From an uncultured Eubacteriales bacterium (lineage in GTDB: Bacteria > Bacillota > Clostridia > Oscillospirales > Acutalibacteraceae): a stretch of DNA of 64,000 nucleotides. The position numbers and the translations under genes are program-made. The stretch covers positions 47,830 through 111,829 of the forward strand of contig CAKSYX010000003.1 of assembly GCA_934525065.1 (NCBI GenBank), read 5' to 3'. This document shows positions 24,763 through 33,861 of the stretch, in pieces. Every line of letters starts with the position of its first letter. Position 1 is the stretch's first letter. The notes under the pieces were generated by a model. The model was not told the origin of the DNA and did no database searches. It saw only the letters and a program-made list of their open reading frames with translations.

Positions 24763-25782
24763 ATGGCAAAAAGAAACGGCGGAACAATTACTCTTCAAAA
24801 AGAGATACGGATTCTTTCAAACGCGGCGGCAGTTGGAAAAAAAGAGGGCGAAGGCCCGCTCAAAAATGAATTTGACCTCGTTTTTGAAGATGACAGGCTC
24901 GGACACAAGTCGTGGGAAAAGGCAGAAAGTGAGCTTTTGAGCATGGCGGTCAAAAAGGCACTTTCAAACGCAGATACCGAAAAAAGTGAGATCGACGCGA
25001 TTTTTTCGGGCGACCTGCTTGACCAGTGCATTGGCTCTTCGTTTTCAATGCGTGGCTTTGCAAGGCCGTTCTGCGGCCTTTACGGCGCGTGTTCAACAAT
25101 GGCTCTTTCGCTGTGCATGGCATCGCTTGCAATCGAAACGGGCGGCTTTCAAAAATGCGTTGCGGCAACCTGCTCCCACTTCTGCTCGGCGGAAAGGCAG
25201 TTCCGCTTTCCCCTTGAATACGGCGGCCAGCGCACACCGACAGCGCAATGGACCGTCACGGGGGCCGGGGCGGCACTGCTGACGGAAAGCGAAAACAAAA
25301 ACCTTCCTCGCATTGAAAGGCTGCATATCGGAACAATCTGCGACCTCGGAATAACCGATGCAAATAACATGGGTGCTGCGATGGCTCCGGCCGCAAAAAA
25401 AACCGTTTCGGATTTTCTGAACGACACCGGCACGGCTCCGGAGGACTACGACCTCATCCTCACGGGTGACCTCGGGCAGGTCGGCAGTGAGCTGTTAAGG
25501 GAGCTTATGCTCAAAGAGGAGGGCATTGACATTGCCCCTGTTCACAACGACTGCGGCCTTTTGATTTTTGACCGAAAAAAGCAGGACGTTCACGCCGGCG
25601 GCTCCGGCTGCGGCTGCAGCGCGAGCGTGCTTTGCTCATATATCCTGAACCGCATAAGAAACGGTATGCTAAAAAATGTTCTTTTTGTTGCAACCGGCGC
25701 GCTGATGTCTCCGACGTCTTCCCTCCAAGGCGAAAGCATTCCCGGAATCGCACACGCGGTGCTCATCTCCGGGCAGCAATAA
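24763..25782 (+). CDS. spoVAD: Stage V sporulation protein AD
   Basis: The 339-residue protein has a thiolase-like fold and is the soluble, dipicolinate-binding member of the SpoVA complex. Visible family blocks are LGHKSWEKAESELL near residue 48, GLYGACSTMALSL with the conserved Cys near residue 114, and GHTGAGAA-like sequence (TVTGAGAAL) near residue 166. HNDCGLLIFD is near residue 261 and GSGCGCSASVL near residue 279. An AAAGGGGTGA site lies 13 bases after the spoVAC stop. Confidence 0.95.
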   Translation: MAKRNGGTITLQKEIRILSNAAAVGKKEGEGPLKNEFDLVFEDDRLGHKSWEKAESELLSMAVKKALSNADTEKSEIDAIFSGDLLDQCIGSSFSMRGFARPFCGLYGACSTMALSLCMASLAIETGGFQKCVAATCSHFCSAERQFRFPLEYGGQRTPTAQWTVTGAGAALLTESENKNLPRIERLHIGTICDLGITDANNMGAAMAPAAKKTVSDFLNDTGTAPEDYDLILTGDLGQVGSELLRELMLKEEGIDIAPVHNDCGLLIFDRKKQDVHAGGSGCGCSASVLCSYILNRIRNGMLKNVLFVATGALMSPTSSLQGESIPGIAHAVLISGQQ

Positions 25783-25850
25783 ATTCACTCAAAGCCGTTC
25801 TGCCCGACCGCGCAAAACGGCAGAAAAAAATTGCGGTCTGAAAGGTTACG

Positions 25851-26054
25851 ATGAAAATGAAAGCTTTTTCCTGTGTAAAATTTGTGATGTGCCTTTTGAA
25901 GGTCAACAAAATTCTCTGCTTTGTCCGAAAGGCCGTCTGCGTCATGCTCTCGGCGGCAGCCGTTGTCACCGCGCTCTGCTTTTTGACCGACAACAAAAAA
26001 GGCGTTAAAAAATGCATTTCAAAATGCACCTCAAAGCTCAGGGCGGTGATGTAA
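25851..26054 (+). CDS. Possible small membrane protein between spoVAD and spoVAE
   Basis: A 67-residue frame (MKMKAFSCVKFVMCLLKVNK...) has one hydrophobic segment (about residues 30-46) and a Lys/Cys-rich tail. It ends 2 bases before the proposed spoVAE start, an arrangement that fits translational coupling. The ribosome binding site is only GAAAGG. I do not recognise a family, and no matching gene is expected in the standard spoVA order, so it may be either a genuine lineage-specific gene or a chance frame. Confidence 0.4.
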   Translation: MKMKAFSCVKFVMCLLKVNKILCFVRKAVCVMLSAAAVVTALCFLTDNKKGVKKCISKCTSKLRAVM

Positions 26055-26056
26055 AA

Positions 26057-26422
26057 TTGGAGCTGTTTCTAACTTTTTTAAAAGCGTTTCTGGTCGGCGG
26101 TCTGATCTGCGTCGTCGGTCAGCTTCTCATTGACCTGACAAAGCTGACGCCGGCAAAGGTGCTTGTTCTTTTCGTTGTACTCGGTGTATTCTTCGGCGCG
26201 GTCGGACTTTATGAGCCACTTGTAAAATGGGCAGACTCCGGCGCAACGCTGCCGCTGACCGGCTTCGGCTATTCGCTCGCGAAAGGCACAAAGCAGGCCG
26301 TTGCGGAAAAGGGGCTTCTCGGTGTGCTTGAAGGGCCGCTTTCCTCCGCAAGCGTCGGAATCACGGCGGCGATAGTTTCGGGGCTTGTGGTTTCGCTTTT
26401 TGCAAAGCCGAAGGAAAAATGA
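26057..26422 (+). CDS. spoVAE: Stage V sporulation protein AE
   Basis: The membrane protein is read here as starting with TTG at 26057, giving 121 residues, the usual SpoVAE length. The family opening LFLTFLKAFLVGGLICVVGQ begins almost at once, followed by LTPAKVLVLFVVLGVFFGAVG and GATLPLTGFGYSLAKG. An open frame continues upstream to ATGs at 26012 and 26024, but those overlap the preceding ORF and extend beyond the family N-terminus. GGCGGTGA lies about 7 bases before the TTG. It completes the spoVA channel genes and is followed by a terminator. Confidence 0.88.
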   Translation: MELFLTFLKAFLVGGLICVVGQLLIDLTKLTPAKVLVLFVVLGVFFGAVGLYEPLVKWADSGATLPLTGFGYSLAKGTKQAVAEKGLLGVLEGPLSSASVGITAAIVSGLVVSLFAKPKEK

Positions 26423-26425
26423 AAA

Positions 26426-26464
26426 AGCCATGGACGGCATCAACAAACCGTCCACGGCTCTTTT
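26426..26464 (+). terminator. Terminator of the spoVA operon
   Basis: AGCCATGGACGG pairs with CCGTCCACGGCT around a ten-base loop and is followed by CTTTT on the plus strand. It starts 4 bases after the spoVAE stop. The A-run on its left would also serve minus-strand transcripts of the small ORF at 26484-26612. Confidence 0.85.
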
Positions 26465-26483
26465 GGCTTTTAAGTGCAATTAC

Positions 26484-26612
26484 TCAATAAACGGTAATTT
26501 CGCCCTCATAGCCCTCCGCCTTTTGAAGCAGCGATCCCTTTGCACCCATCGTGAACGCTATATCGCTGCTACGGATTGAAAGCAGCAAACCGGAGCGGCT
26601 CAGCTGCCCCAC
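26484..26612 (-). CDS. 42-residue small protein with GTG start, unknown
   Basis: A strong AGGAGGT site lies 6 bases before the GTG. The product reads MGQLSRSGLLLSIRSSDIAF then TMGAKGSLLQKAEGYEGEIT-VY. It is mixed polar/hydrophobic and not a membrane peptide; the C-terminal half looks like a small beta-strand/loop unit. It runs against the spoVA operon and away from the ABC exporter, in an otherwise gene-free 400-base gap, and uses the shared hairpin at 26426-26464 as terminator. No family is recognised. The RBS quality is the main support. Confidence 0.55.
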   Translation of the reverse strand: MGQLSRSGLLLSIRSSDIAFTMGAKGSLLQKAEGYEGEITVY

Positions 26613-26835
26613 AGTATTACCTCCTGTCAGTGGTTACTTTACGCTTTGCCGGTGCATTATGCCACCTCTAATCATTCTTTTCCATTACAAAACAGTAACC
26701 TAAAGTTGCGTTTACAGTTTGTTCATATGTGTTTGTTATAATCATATAGAATTGGCATTTTATGCTTTGCTGTCTGAAAAGCCGTTTTGAAAAGCACAAA
26801 GAAAAAAGCTATTAAGTTTTAAGGGAGGTGCGCTT

Positions 26836-28581
26836 TTGAAAAAGGTACTCAGATATTTGAAACCGATACGCGGCGCAGCCATCCTTTCAATGATATTGGT
26901 TCTCCTTGCGCAGGGAATGACGCTTGCCTTGCCGATGCTCATGTCTCAAATTATAAACGTCGGAATTCAGGACGCCGATGTCGATTACATAAAGCGAGTG
27001 GGAGCAATTATGATCGGAGTTTCCGCGCTCGGCCTCGGAATTTCCGCGCTCAGCAGCTTTTACAGCGCAAAAGTATCCGCCGGATACGGAAAGATTCTGC
27101 GCGAAAAAATCTTCCTCAAGGTTGAGTCTCTCGCTCAGAGCGATATTGACAAAATCGGCACACCGTCGCTCATCACGCGCTGCACAAGCGATGTTCAGGT
27201 TATGCAGGACTTTCTTTTGCAAAGTATTCAGATAATCATTGCTTCGCCTGTTATGCTCATCGGCGGAACGTTCATGGCGTTCTTCCTCAACGCAAAGCTT
27301 GCAATGATAATTTTTGCAATCATTCCGATTATTGCCGTCCTTGCCTTTGCCGTTGTAAAGCTCGTTATGCCCCTTTTCAAGGAAAGGCAGAAAATGACCG
27401 ACGAGGTCAACCGTTTCCTTCGCGAAAAGCTCGGCGGAATGCGCGTTATCCGCGCTTTCAACAGAACCTCCTTCGAGGACGGGCGTTTTTCCGAAAAGAA
27501 CCTTCGCCTTTCCGCGTTGGTAATGAAATTTGCGCGGATAATGTCCGTTCTGCTTCCGGTCTGCATTATGCTCATTATTGCCGCGCTCGATATCCTCATT
27601 TTTGCCGCAACAAAAAGCATTGACGCAATGACCGACGCGGTGAAAATTCAAAACTCCGTCGGTGACCTTCAGGCTTTTGTTATCTATATGGTAATGATCG
27701 TCTTTTCCGTTTCAATGACGGCGGCGATGTTTGTTATTGTTCCGCGAGCCAACATTTCGGCCAGGAGAATCTGTGAAATTCTTAACCTTGAGGCCGGAAT
27801 CAAAGACCCCGCCGCCCCGCTAAAAACAGACGGAAAACTCGCCGGTACGGTTGAATTCAAAAACGTTTCCTTCGGTTATGACAACACGGAAAACACGATT
27901 CTTTCGGACGTCTCCTTCACCGCCGAAAGCGGAAAAACAACCGCAGTAATCGGTTCAACGGGAAGCGGAAAAAGCACGCTCGTTAACCTCATTCTGCGTT
28001 TTTACGACGTAACCGACGGTGCCGTTCTTTTTGACGGAACAGATGTCCGTTCGCTTTCTCAGGCCGAGCTGCACTCAAAAATCGGCCTTGTTCCGCAAAA
28101 GGCCGGCCTTTTCAGCGGAAGCATCAGGGAAAATCTCCTTTACGGAAACGAAAACGCAACCGAAGAACGGCTGCGCCTTGCGCTTGAGATTGCTCAGTGC
28201 AGCGACTTTGTTGATTCTCTCCCACAGGGAATCGACAGCCCGGTCAGCCAAAACGCAACCAATTTTTCCGGCGGACAAAAGCAGCGCCTTTCAATTGCGC
28301 GCGCCCTTGTTCGCGGTGCAGAGGTTTTTGTTTTTGACGACAGTTTTTCTGCCCTTGACTTCATCACGGACGCAGCATTGCGCCGCGCTCTGCGCGAAAA
28401 GCTTGACGCAACCGTAATAATCGTTGCGCAAAGGGTCGGCACCATCCTTGACGCAGACAAGATCATCGTTCTTGACGAGGGGAAGGTGGTCGGCGAGGGT
28501 ACACACAAGCAGCTCGTTTCGTCCTGCCCCATATACCGCGAGATAGTCCGATCCCAGCTCAGTGAGGAGGCTCTCGTATGA
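26836..28581 (+). CDS. ABC exporter half, degenerate-site subunit (BmrC/TM287-like)
   Basis: The 581-residue half-transporter has six membrane helices in the first 320 residues and an ATPase domain after it. Walker A GSTGSGKST is near residue 376 and the signature FSGGQKQRL near residue 477. Walker B reads FVFDDSFSALD: the catalytic Glu is replaced by Asp, as in the non-catalytic half of heterodimeric exporters. The start is TTG with a GGGAGGTG site. The second half overlaps by 4 bases, so the two are co-translated and most likely form a heterodimer exporting drugs, lipids or peptides. A TATAAT at 26737-26742 could be its -10 box. Confidence 0.9.
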   Translation: MKKVLRYLKPIRGAAILSMILVLLAQGMTLALPMLMSQIINVGIQDADVDYIKRVGAIMIGVSALGLGISALSSFYSAKVSAGYGKILREKIFLKVESLAQSDIDKIGTPSLITRCTSDVQVMQDFLLQSIQIIIASPVMLIGGTFMAFFLNAKLAMIIFAIIPIIAVLAFAVVKLVMPLFKERQKMTDEVNRFLREKLGGMRVIRAFNRTSFEDGRFSEKNLRLSALVMKFARIMSVLLPVCIMLIIAALDILIFAATKSIDAMTDAVKIQNSVGDLQAFVIYMVMIVFSVSMTAAMFVIVPRANISARRICEILNLEAGIKDPAAPLKTDGKLAGTVEFKNVSFGYDNTENTILSDVSFTAESGKTTAVIGSTGSGKSTLVNLILRFYDVTDGAVLFDGTDVRSLSQAELHSKIGLVPQKAGLFSGSIRENLLYGNENATEERLRLALEIAQCSDFVDSLPQGIDSPVSQNATNFSGGQKQRLSIARALVRGAEVFVFDDSFSALDFITDAALRRALREKLDATVIIVAQRVGTILDADKIIVLDEGKVVGEGTHKQLVSSCPIYREIVRSQLSEEALV

Positions 28582-30428
28582 AAAAGAAAAAGCAAACCGA
28601 ACTCTCCGCTGTGCAGGTGAGTGAAAGATACGCCGCCTACCGAAGCGAGGACGGCAGCGAAAGAAAGCCGCAGAATTTTTGGAAAACGGGAAAAAAGCTC
28701 CTCTCTCTTCTGAAGGGCAACAGGCTCAAGGTCGGCTTTGTCATTCTCCTTTCTGCCGCCTCGGCAGGACTTGGGGTAATCGGCCCGCAGTATCTTAAAA
28801 GCATAATAGATATAATCAGCGAACAGGTCAAAAACAAGCTTGAAACCGGGAGCATTGATTTTTCCGCCGTAACAGGCGTTCTAAGAAACATTGCAGTTAT
28901 TTTTGCGCTCTATGCACTCTGTTCGTTTTTTCTCAATTATATAATGGCCAGGGTTTCCCAGGACGTTGTCACCGCCCTTCGCGACAAGGTGAACAAAAAA
29001 ATGTCCCGCCTTCCGCTGAAGTTCTTCGACTCCCACAGCAAGGGTGACCTGCTTTCAAGAGTTACGAACGACATTGACAACATCAACAACAGCTTTCAGA
29101 ATAACTTTATTCAAATCGCAACCTCGCTCGTCACCTTTTTCGGTGTGCTTGCCGTTATGCTGAAGGAAAGCCCGCTTCTTACTGCGACCACCGTCGTTCC
29201 GCTTCCGCTCGGCGGACTTGCGGCGGCGCTCATCCTCAAAAAGTCGAAGCTGTTCTTTCGCGAGCAATGGAAGCGCACCGGAGACATCAACGGACACATT
29301 GAAGAGATGTTCACCGGCCACAAAATCGTCAAAGCCTTCGGCCACGAAAAGACCGCTATTGAAGAGTTTTCCGCAATCAACAACGAGCTGACAAAATCCG
29401 GAGAGCACGCTCAGTTTTTTTCCGGCCTCATCGGTCCGGTGATAAGCTTTATAAAAAACATCGGCTATGTGTTTATTTGCGTTATTGCAGGTTATCTTAT
29501 TATAGAAAAGAAAATGACCCTCGGCGCAATCACGGCCTTCATGGTCTATTCAAATATGTTCATGCAGCCGCTCGTTGACGTCAGCCGGATAATCAACAAC
29601 CTCCAGTCCGCCCTCGCTTCGGCGGAGCGTGTTTTTGAAATTACCGACAGCAGCGAGGAGGTTCCCGACACCCCAAAAGCGGTGATTAAAAAAGCAAAGG
29701 GCTTTGTTGACTTTGAAAACGTTGATTTTTCATACAGTCCGGACAAGCCTCTCTATGAAAAATTCAACCTTTCCGTAAAGCCCGGCGAGCTTGTTGCAGT
29801 CGTCGGCCCGACCGGCGCAGGCAAAACAACGCTCGTCAATCTGCTCATGCGCTTTTATGAAGTCAACTCCGGCAGCATTAAAATTGACGGAACAGACATC
29901 CGCGACCTTTCAAGAGAAAACCTCAGAAGCATTTTTTCAATGGTGCTTCAGGATGCATGGCTGTTTTCCGCAACTATCCGCGAAAACATCATGTACGGCA
30001 GACCGGACGCAACCGAAGAGGAATTCATGAACGCCGTCCGTGCGGCTAAGGTAGACCGCTTTGTGAGCACCCTCCCGGATGGTTACGACACGGTTCTTGA
30101 CGAAGAGGGCTCAAACCTTTCCTCCGGGGAAAAGCAGCTTTTGACAATCGCAAGAGCAATCCTCGCCGACCCGCAGATACTCATTCTCGATGAAGCAACA
30201 AGCTCCGTTGACACGAGAACCGAGCTTCAAATTCAGCAGGCCATGAGCAACCTCATGCGCGGCAGAACAAATTTTGTCATTGCACACCGCCTTTCAACGA
30301 TTCGCGAGGCGGACAATATAATCGTTATCGACAACGGCAGAGTTGTTGAACAGGGAAAGCACAGCGAGCTGCTTTCAAAAAACGGCCTTTATGCCAAGCT
30401 TTATAACTCACAGTTTTCGGTTGCATAG
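28578..30428 (+). CDS. ABC exporter half, canonical-site subunit (BmrD/TM288-like)
   Basis: The 616-residue partner has a longer cytosolic N-terminus (about 40 residues), six membrane helices, Walker A GPTGAGKTT near residue 411, and signature LSSGEKQLL. Walker B is canonical ILILDEATSSVD with the catalytic Glu, and the switch His is in VIAHRLST. With the Asp-bearing partner this makes one consensus and one degenerate ATP site, as in TM287/288. It overlaps the first half as ATGA and is followed 14 bases later by an M16 peptidase. Confidence 0.92.
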   Translation: MKKKKQTELSAVQVSERYAAYRSEDGSERKPQNFWKTGKKLLSLLKGNRLKVGFVILLSAASAGLGVIGPQYLKSIIDIISEQVKNKLETGSIDFSAVTGVLRNIAVIFALYALCSFFLNYIMARVSQDVVTALRDKVNKKMSRLPLKFFDSHSKGDLLSRVTNDIDNINNSFQNNFIQIATSLVTFFGVLAVMLKESPLLTATTVVPLPLGGLAAALILKKSKLFFREQWKRTGDINGHIEEMFTGHKIVKAFGHEKTAIEEFSAINNELTKSGEHAQFFSGLIGPVISFIKNIGYVFICVIAGYLIIEKKMTLGAITAFMVYSNMFMQPLVDVSRIINNLQSALASAERVFEITDSSEEVPDTPKAVIKKAKGFVDFENVDFSYSPDKPLYEKFNLSVKPGELVAVVGPTGAGKTTLVNLLMRFYEVNSGSIKIDGTDIRDLSRENLRSIFSMVLQDAWLFSATIRENIMYGRPDATEEEFMNAVRAAKVDRFVSTLPDGYDTVLDEEGSNLSSGEKQLLTIARAILADPQILILDEATSSVDTRTELQIQQAMSNLMRGRTNFVIAHRLSTIREADNIIVIDNGRVVEQGKHSELLSKNGLYAKLYNSQFSVA

Positions 30429-30442
30429 GGAGAGCTTTCATT

Positions 30443-31687
30443 ATGGAAATCATTACGCTTGAAAACGGACTTCGCGTTCTCCTTGAGCCGAGAGAAGGCC
30501 AGCGTTCGGCAACGGTCGGCGTCTGGGTTGCCTCCGGTTCAAGCGAAGAGAACGAAAAGAACAACGGGATTTCTCATTTCATCGAGCACATTGTTTTTAA
30601 AGGCTCAAAAACACGCACGGCGTTTGAAATTGCCGAAGGAATGGACTCTATCGGTGCTTCTGTCAACGCATACACAACAAAGGAGTTCACGTTCTTTTAT
30701 ACGCGCGCCCTTGATTACCACATTGAAGAGGCAGTTGACATTCTTTTTGAAATGATTACCCGTCCGCGCCTCGATGAAAAGGACATTGAAACCGAAAAGG
30801 GAGTTATTCTTGAAGAGATTGCAATGTGCGGTGACGACCCGTCTGACGTCTGCTACGAAGCGAACGAAAGCGCAATTTTTTCCTCCTCGCCGCTTGCGCT
30901 TCAAATTCTCGGAACAAACGAAAGCGTTTCCGCAATAAAAAGAGAGGACTTTGTTTCTCAGCTTGAAAAGGTTTATGTTCCGGAACGTATAGTTATAGGA
31001 GCCGCCGGAAAGTTTGACAAAGAAAAAATTCTTGAAAAAATCAACTCCTATTTTTCCGCGCTCAAAAACACCGGCAATGCGATAACGAAAAAAGACGCCC
31101 CCTTTAAAAAAGGAACAACACTCGTCAAGCGTGATTTTGAGCAGACTCATCTTATGCTCTCCTTTCCGGGCATACCGTTGGTTCACGAAGATTTTTTTGC
31201 GCTGAAGCTTTGCACGTTCATTCTCGGAACGGGCAGCTCTTCAAGGCTCAATCAACGGCTGCGCGAACAGCTCGGCCTTGTATACAGCGTTGACTCATGG
31301 CTTTGCCGCTACCTCGCAGCAGGCTACATTTCCTGCTCAATGAGTCTCTCAGCCGGCAATCAGAAAAAAGCACTTGAGGAGATGTGCCGCGAAATTCGCC
31401 GTTTTCCTGAAAGTGTGACCGATCGCGAGCTTTCCGTTGCAAAGGAGAAAATCATCTCCGGGCTCATCATGAGCCGCGAACAGCCGGGGCTTTCCCCGGC
31501 CGGCGGCAATTTGCTTTTGCTTTCAAAAGTTATTGATGATGACACAATTATCTCAAAAATTAAAGGCATTACCCTTGACGAGCTGAGAAAAGTCGGGTTA
31601 AAATATTTTGACCTTCAAAAAGCGGCACTTACCGCAGTTGGCAAAACCGAGGAAAAAGAGGTTTACGAAAGCATTATAAAAGGATAA
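30443..31687 (+). CDS. M16 family zinc metallopeptidase (processing-peptidase-like)
   Basis: The 414-residue protein has the inverted zinc motif HFIEH near residue 45 (HxxEH) with the downstream glutamate in the TEKGVILEEI block near residue 120. It also has the Arg/Tyr substrate-binding region near LGTGSSSRLNQRLREQLGLVY around residue 265. This is the usual mitochondrial-processing-peptidase/YmxG-type single-chain half. It degrades or processes short peptides, and its target here is unknown. GGGAGA precedes the ATG, and the 14-base gap suggests co-transcription with the exporter; a peptide substrate for both is a possible link but unproven. Confidence 0.9.
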   Translation: MEIITLENGLRVLLEPREGQRSATVGVWVASGSSEENEKNNGISHFIEHIVFKGSKTRTAFEIAEGMDSIGASVNAYTTKEFTFFYTRALDYHIEEAVDILFEMITRPRLDEKDIETEKGVILEEIAMCGDDPSDVCYEANESAIFSSSPLALQILGTNESVSAIKREDFVSQLEKVYVPERIVIGAAGKFDKEKILEKINSYFSALKNTGNAITKKDAPFKKGTTLVKRDFEQTHLMLSFPGIPLVHEDFFALKLCTFILGTGSSSRLNQRLREQLGLVYSVDSWLCRYLAAGYISCSMSLSAGNQKKALEEMCREIRRFPESVTDRELSVAKEKIISGLIMSREQPGLSPAGGNLLLLSKVIDDDTIISKIKGITLDELRKVGLKYFDLQKAALTAVGKTEEKEVYESIIKG

Positions 31688-31741
31688 CAGTGATTTTAAA
31701 GATAAGCGGCCGCCTTTCGCCGCCGAAAGGAAAGAGGAAAA

Positions 31742-32530
31742 ATGACACTCAAAGGAACAAAAAAGCTCGTTGTCAAGGTGGGCACCTCCACCCTTACATA
31801 TGAGACAGGAAAAACAAACATCAGAAGAATGATGAAGCTCTGCTCCGTTCTTGCCGACCTTCACAACTCCGGAATGGACGTTGTTCTTGTTACCTCAGGT
31901 GCAATCGGCGTCGGCGTTGGGAAAATGGGCCTTTCGGAAAAGCCGAAGGATATCCCGGGCAGACAGGCGTCCGCCTGTGTCGGCCAGTGTGAGCTTATGT
32001 TCATGTATGACAAGTTCTTCAGCGAATACGGCCAGAAGATAGGCCAGCTGCTCGTTACCAAGGACGACTTTGAAAACGAGACGCGACGCCTCAACCTTGA
32101 AAACACCTTTGAAAAGCTGTTTGAATACGGCGCGATCCCAGTTGTCAATGAAAACGACAGCGTTGCAACCGAGGAAATCGTTTTCGGAGACAACGACAGC
32201 CTTTCCGCAACAGTCGCGTCTCTCATTGATGCGGATGCGCTTGTCATCCTCTCTGATATTGACGGACTTTTTGACGCCAACCCGACCGAAAATCCGGATG
32301 CAAAGCTGATTGCCGTTGTTGAAAAAATTGACGAAAGCATTTTTGCAATCTGCGGCAGCGCAGGCACGGCAAGAGGTACGGGCGGAATGGTCACAAAGGT
32401 TCACGCCGCTCAAATTGCCGGCGCGGCAGGTATCCCCACGGTCGTTATGAACGGTAGCTCGCCGCAGGACCTTTACAAGCTAATTGACGGCCACCGGGTC
32501 GGAACGATTTTCCTCCCGGAGAAGAAATAA
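31742..32530 (+). CDS. proB: Glutamate 5-kinase, form without PUA domain
   Basis: The enzyme phosphorylates glutamate in the first step of proline synthesis. The 262-residue product has the amino-acid-kinase blocks KVGTSTLTYETGK near residue 12, VTSGAIGVGVGKMGL near residue 50, NENDSVATEEI near residue 137 and GTGGMVTKVHAA near residue 213. The C-terminal PUA domain of the E. coli enzyme (about 367 residues) is absent; short forms of this kind are common. GAAAGGAAAGAGG precedes the ATG. proA follows after 37 bases; proC is not in the window. Confidence 0.93.
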   Translation: MTLKGTKKLVVKVGTSTLTYETGKTNIRRMMKLCSVLADLHNSGMDVVLVTSGAIGVGVGKMGLSEKPKDIPGRQASACVGQCELMFMYDKFFSEYGQKIGQLLVTKDDFENETRRLNLENTFEKLFEYGAIPVVNENDSVATEEIVFGDNDSLSATVASLIDADALVILSDIDGLFDANPTENPDAKLIAVVEKIDESIFAICGSAGTARGTGGMVTKVHAAQIAGAAGIPTVVMNGSSPQDLYKLIDGHRVGTIFLPEKK

Positions 32531-32567
32531 TTTTACCTGATTCAATATACAGAAGGGAGTTTATCCT

Positions 32568-33809
32568 ATGCTCACAGAACTCGGAAAACGCGCAAAAAAT
32601 GCGGAAAAGGTTCTCATGACCGCCTCCACCGCGCAAAAAAACGCCGCACTTGAAAACATCGCCGCCGCACTCGAAAATGCAGTCGGCGACATTCTCACCG
32701 CAAACGAAATTGACATTAAAAACGCACGCGAAAACGGCATGAAGGAGTCGCTCATCGACCGCCTTGCGCTGACGGAAAAGCGCGTCCTTTCAATCGCAAG
32801 TGCAACGCGCGAGGTTATAAATCTTCCCGACCCCATCGGAAAAACCCTCTCCGGCTCAACAAGGCCGAACGGTCTTGTGATTGAAAAAGTCACCGTTCCG
32901 CTGGGCGTTGTTGCCGTTATTTTTGAAGCAAGGCCGAACGTCACCGCCGACGCGGCCGCCCTCTGCCTTAAAAGCGGAAATGCGGTCATTCTCCGCGGCG
33001 GAAAAGAAGCCTTCTATTCAAACAAAGCAATCACGGCCGCAATGCGCCGTGCCGTTGCAAAGGCCGGCCTTCCCGAGGACTGCATTCAGCTCGTTGAGGA
33101 CACGTCAAGGGAAAGCGCGACCGAGCTTATGAGACTGAATGATTACGTTGATGTCCTCATTCCAAGAGGCGGAGCCGGACTTATCAAAGCCTGCGTTCAA
33201 AATTCAACCGTACCCGTGATTGAAACCGGAACAGGCAACTGCCACGTTTATGTTGACGAATTTGCCGACCTTCAGATGGCGGCGGAAATCGTGTATAACG
33301 CCAAGGTTTCCCGTCCGTCGGTCTGCAATGCCTGCGAGAGCATTGTTGTTCACCGTGCGGTTGCAAAAAAGTTCCTGCCGCTCGTCAAGGAAAAGCTTGA
33401 CTTGGCTTTTGTTGTTATTCATGGCGATGAAGAAACGGCAAAAATTCTCAGGGACGTTATTCCGGCAACAGATGAGGATTTCGGCAAGGAATATCTCGGC
33501 TATGAAATCAGCGTAAAGGTGGTCGGAAGCATCGACGAAGCAATTGCCCATATTTCAAAATACGGCACCGGCCACAGTGAATGCATCGTGACGGAAAGCT
33601 ATAAAAACAGCATGAAATTCACAAACGAGGTTGACTGCGCGGCAGTCTATGTCAACGCTTCAACTCGCTTTACGGACGGAAACGAATTCGGCTTCGGCGC
33701 GGAGATCGGTATTTCGACCCAGAAGCTGCACGCAAGAGGCCCTCTCGGCCTTCCGGAGCTGACAAGCTTCAAATATATCGTCCGCGGAGACGGACAGGTT
33801 CGGGTGTGA
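32568..33809 (+). CDS. proA: Gamma-glutamyl phosphate reductase
   Basis: The enzyme reduces gamma-glutamyl phosphate to glutamate semialdehyde with NADPH. The 413-residue product shows VPLGVVAVIFEARPNVTADAA near residue 110, the RGGKEA block, VLIPRGGAGLI near residue 193 and ETGTGNCHVYVD near residue 220. The catalytic Cys lies in PSVCNACES near residue 250, and the conserved FGFGAEIGISTQKLHARGP is near residue 370. It is the second gene of proBA, with a GGGAG site. Confidence 0.95.
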   Translation: MLTELGKRAKNAEKVLMTASTAQKNAALENIAAALENAVGDILTANEIDIKNARENGMKESLIDRLALTEKRVLSIASATREVINLPDPIGKTLSGSTRPNGLVIEKVTVPLGVVAVIFEARPNVTADAAALCLKSGNAVILRGGKEAFYSNKAITAAMRRAVAKAGLPEDCIQLVEDTSRESATELMRLNDYVDVLIPRGGAGLIKACVQNSTVPVIETGTGNCHVYVDEFADLQMAAEIVYNAKVSRPSVCNACESIVVHRAVAKKFLPLVKEKLDLAFVVIHGDEETAKILRDVIPATDEDFGKEYLGYEISVKVVGSIDEAIAHISKYGTGHSECIVTESYKNSMKFTNEVDCAAVYVNASTRFTDGNEFGFGAEIGISTQKLHARGPLGLPELTSFKYIVRGDGQVRV

Positions 33810-33861
33810 TCCGCCGGCAAAGTTCGGCGGCGATATAAAAAATCTTTAAGGAGGTAAACTT

